Assembly (NCBI GenBank): GCA_022376925.1
Contig: JAIOJX010000004.1
Span: 1,798,001-1,862,000 of the forward strand
Length of the DNA: 64,000 nt
Source of the DNA: Tragulus kanchil
Lineage: Eukaryota > Chordata > Mammalia > Artiodactyla > Tragulidae
Reading direction: 5' to 3'
Under the pieces are notes generated by a model. That model did not search any database, had not been told where the DNA came from, and saw only the letters and a list, made by a program, of their open reading frames with translations. This document shows positions 61,301-64,000 of this stretch, piece by piece. The translations under genes were made by a program, and so were the position numbers. Position 1 is the first letter of the stretch. The number at the start of each line of letters is the position of its first letter.

Positions 61301-63276
61301 CTGCATTAGGATTTAGCTCTTTATCCTAAAAGCACTTAAAAGTCATTGATATGTTTTCAGCAAAGATCAGATTTTGTGTTTCGAGAGCTCAGATTTGTAT
61401 CTCTGAAGATATGCCTATCCATACAAAAGCATTCTCACATAGATAAGTGCACACAAATGGGTTCTTATGTACACTTGTATATGTTTTTCTAAAATGCCTA
61501 TTTACAAGAAAGTATTCACTTGCAAACTCTGCCTCTGTGAACACACCCCTATATATTCATGTTCATGGTATATAGAAATCAAGTGGGCATTGGAAGCAGA
61601 GAAACACCTTCCTTGCTGGGTACCATCAGGCCTAACTAAGACAGTCCCTGGTGTAGGGACAAGGGAAGTGGAGTATCAGATCTTAACCCTCTAACTTTGG
61701 AGCTTTGGGCTTTGTGGCTTGGCCTTAAGCCCGTGCCTCCAGCTCTGCTCCCCCTCCTCTTGGCTCTGAGCACTCAGTGACAAGGTGGGGTTTCTTCCAG
61801 AACAGGGTAATTCACTATTCTTGGCCCAGGCCAGAGGGGGAGGATGGGCAGGTCAGGTTGCATAAAGATTGCCTTGTGCCCTCCCAGAACTGTAAGCAGA
61901 GCCTCTGCCTAGCTCCAAGCCTGAAGTCATCTTTGCATAGAGTCAGCACTCTGAGATATAAACACAAGTATCATAATGGGCCTCAGAGGATCAATGTGGG
62001 CCTTAAATCACACCATCATAATGGGCCTCAAAGTAGTGTGCTCCCTAAGTAACCACAGTGTGAAATGTGACATGCAGAAGAAAAAGAAGAAGCCAGGCAA
62101 GAAAACCTTTTCAGGGTAAGATATCTGTGACCCTTACTGCCCTGGCACAGAAAACACATTTGGGCCATCTCACAGCATTAGAATCATATTTATAGCATAC
62201 ACAGTACAACTCATCAGAAAAGATGCTGATGCTGGGAAAGACAGAAGGCAGAAGGAGAAGGGGATGACAGGGGATGAGGTGGTTGGATGGCATCACTGAC
62301 ATGGTGGACAGGAGTTTGAACAAGCTGTGGGAGACAGTAAAGGACAGCGAAGCCTGGCATGCTGCAGGCCATGGGGTCATAAAGTTGGACAATGACTGAC
62401 TGAATAACAACAATACACTGCATTAGGATTTAGCTCTTTATCCTAAAAGCACTTAAAAGTCATTGATATGTTTTCAGCAAAGATCAGATTTTGTGTTTCG
62501 AGAGCTCAGATTTGTATCTCTGAAGATATGCCTATCCATACAAAAGCATTCTCACATAGATAAGTGCACACAAATGGGTTCTTATGTACACTTGTATATG
62601 TTTTTCTAAAATGCCTATTTACAAGAAAGTATTCACTTGCAAACTCTGCCTCTGTGAACACACCCCTATATATTCATGTTCATGGTATATAGAAATCAAG
62701 TGGGCATTGGAAGCAGAGAAACACCTTCCTTGCTGGGTACCATCAGGCCTAACTAAGACAGTCCCTGGTGTAGGGACAAGGGAAGTGGAGTATCAGATCT
62801 TAACCCTCTAACTTTGGAGCTTTGGGCTTTGTGGCTTGGCCTTAAGCCCGTGCCTCCAGCTCTGCTCCCCCTCCTCTTGGCTCTGAGCACTCAGTGACAA
62901 GGTGGGGTTTCTTCCAGAACAGGGTAATTCACTATTCTTGGCCCAGGCCAGAGGGGGAGGATGGGCAGGTCAGGTTGCATAAAGATTGCCTTGTGCCCTC
63001 CCAGAACTGTAAGCAGAGCCTCTGCCTAGCTCCAAGCCTGAAGTCATCTTTGCATAGAGTCAGCACTCTGAGATATAAACACAAGTATCATAATGGGCCT
63101 CAGAGGATCAATGTGGGCCTTAAATCACACCATCATAATGGGCCTCAAAGTAGTGTGCTCCCTAAGTAACCACAGTGTGAAATGTGACATGCAGAAGAAA
63201 AAGAAGAAGCCAGGCAAGAAAACCTTTTCAGGGTAAGATATCTGTGACCCTTACTGCCCTGGCACAGAAAACACAT
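61089..63276. repeat. Duplication 15: 61089-62159 and 62206-63276 (offset 1117)
   Basis: Starts just inside a BovB fragment, so copy 2 of the BovB lacks its left target-site duplication. The 46-base filler (62160-62205) includes ccatctcacagca, also present at about 63319-63331 after copy 2. Confidence 0.95.
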
Positions 63277-63740
63277 GTACTTACATATTTATACATACAA
63301 GTTTTCCTCCAGAAAGACCATCTCACAGCAAGTAATTATCAGCCACAACATCCTGCATTATTTTCCCTCCAATGAGCTAGAAGTACTAGAAGTACACTTG
63401 TGTACATTTTGCCCCTGTTTACCAGCAAATCCAGCAAGAGCCCTGACCAAAGGCAGTGACCTGCTCCAGGAAGATCAACAGAAACATTCGTGCAGAACTA
63501 AACACTCACCTAGAGCCTTACATCTTTGGGTCTTAAGGATGTTCCCAGGTGATTTTTTTAATATTCTAAAGACTCCTCCACACAGAGATTTTATATTTGC
63601 TAATACATGTTTGCAAAATGTTTTCCTCTACAATTAAAAGGAATTATGTAATGTAATTTGAAGCCCTTTTTATTTTCGTCAGCTGTGTGAGGAACATTCT
63701 TTTCTTTCAGTCGGATATCCCTTTATGCTATTACAGCAGC
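61309..63740. other. Intergenic unique sequence, partly duplicated
   Basis: No gene recognised. It contains a repeated word catcataatgggcctca at 61971/62010 and again in the second copy. 63277-63740 is single-copy with nothing identified. Confidence 0.5.
62206..62417 (+). mobile_element. BovB 3' fragment, second copy from duplication 15
   Basis: Same sequence as 61089-61300 but missing the left target-site duplication, so it is not an independent insertion. Confidence 0.88.
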
Positions 63741-64000
63741 AAAGTATCACTTTGCTGACAAAGGTTCGTATAGTCAAAGCTATGGTTTTTCCAGTAGTCA
63801 TGTACAGATATCAGAGTTGGACCAAAGGTTGAGGACCAAAGAATTGATGCTTTCAAACTGTGGTGCTGGAGAAGACTCTTGAGAGTCCCTTGGACTGCAA
63901 GGAGATCAAACCAGTCAATCCTAATCAACCCGGAATATTCATTGAAAGGACTGATGAAGCTAAAGCTCCAATACTTCAGCCACCTGATACAAAGAGCCGA
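63741..64000 (+). mobile_element. BovB LINE, internal 3' part, continues past the window
   Basis: gctgacaaaggttcgtatag, gttgaggaccaaagaattg, gagtcccttggactgcaag, gagatcaaaccagtcaatc match the region of BovB seen at 41536-41710. Confidence 0.88.

Noticed and set aside
50666..64000. A second protein-coding gene downstream of ADRB2
   Set aside because: No frame shows a recognisable domain, splice-linked exons or coding bias; the longest are about 120 codons and overlap repeats or duplicated unique DNA.

Overview
This is a mammalian nuclear locus, intergenic and repeat-rich, around one gene: ADRB2 (beta-2 adrenergic receptor), an intact intronless 418-codon reading frame at 48842-50098 on the + strand. 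The repeats point to a ruminant. BovB (RTE-type) LINE pieces lie at 40567-41962, 61084-61300 and 63741-64000, and Bov-tA tRNA-derived SINEs at 15034, 45588, 53515 and 55975. There are also several young-looking tRNA-derived SINEs (start gggcttccctggtggtcc) and a ruminant-type young L1. The receptor differs from my recollection of cattle ADRB2 at enough positions that a non-pecoran ruminant such as a chevrotain is possible; this species guess is weak.

Layout. 1-6092: a decayed L1 (ORF1 C-terminus, ORF2, 3'UTR). 6093-14605: old repeats (MIR, L2, MLT1-type LTRs). 14606-18443: SINEs and MIRs. 18778-23267: a SINE, then an L1 that has a 5'UTR but has lost its interior. 23268-36500: unique sequence with old L1, L2 and MIR remnants. 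37290-42670: an old L1 in two opposite-facing halves, hit by a solo LTR, a BovB and a SINE inside the BovB. 42671-46443: SINEs and a MIR. 46444-48730: ADRB2 upstream region. 48731-50665: leader uORF, coding region and 3'UTR. 50666-64000: mostly unique sequence with MIR, MER5A, Bov-tA, SINE and BovB copies.

The dominant unexplained pattern is a set of fifteen direct, near-identical duplications. Each has an offset of 1.06-1.13 kb, and together they add about 16.5 kb (roughly a quarter of the window). They ignore every feature boundary, cutting through L1s, SINEs, LTRs and the ADRB2 promoter. Copies differ mainly by small indels in homopolymers or short tandem runs. Junctions are either exact or carry short filler that reuses nearby words. 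I read them as unmerged overlapping contig ends or gap-filling artefacts in the assembly, not as biology. Collapsed, the locus would be about 47.5 kb.

Only ADRB2 and its 19-codon leader uORF look functional. The upstream region has GC boxes, an inverted CCAAT box and a CRE-like cgtca site. The other open frames are repeat remnants or chance frames.
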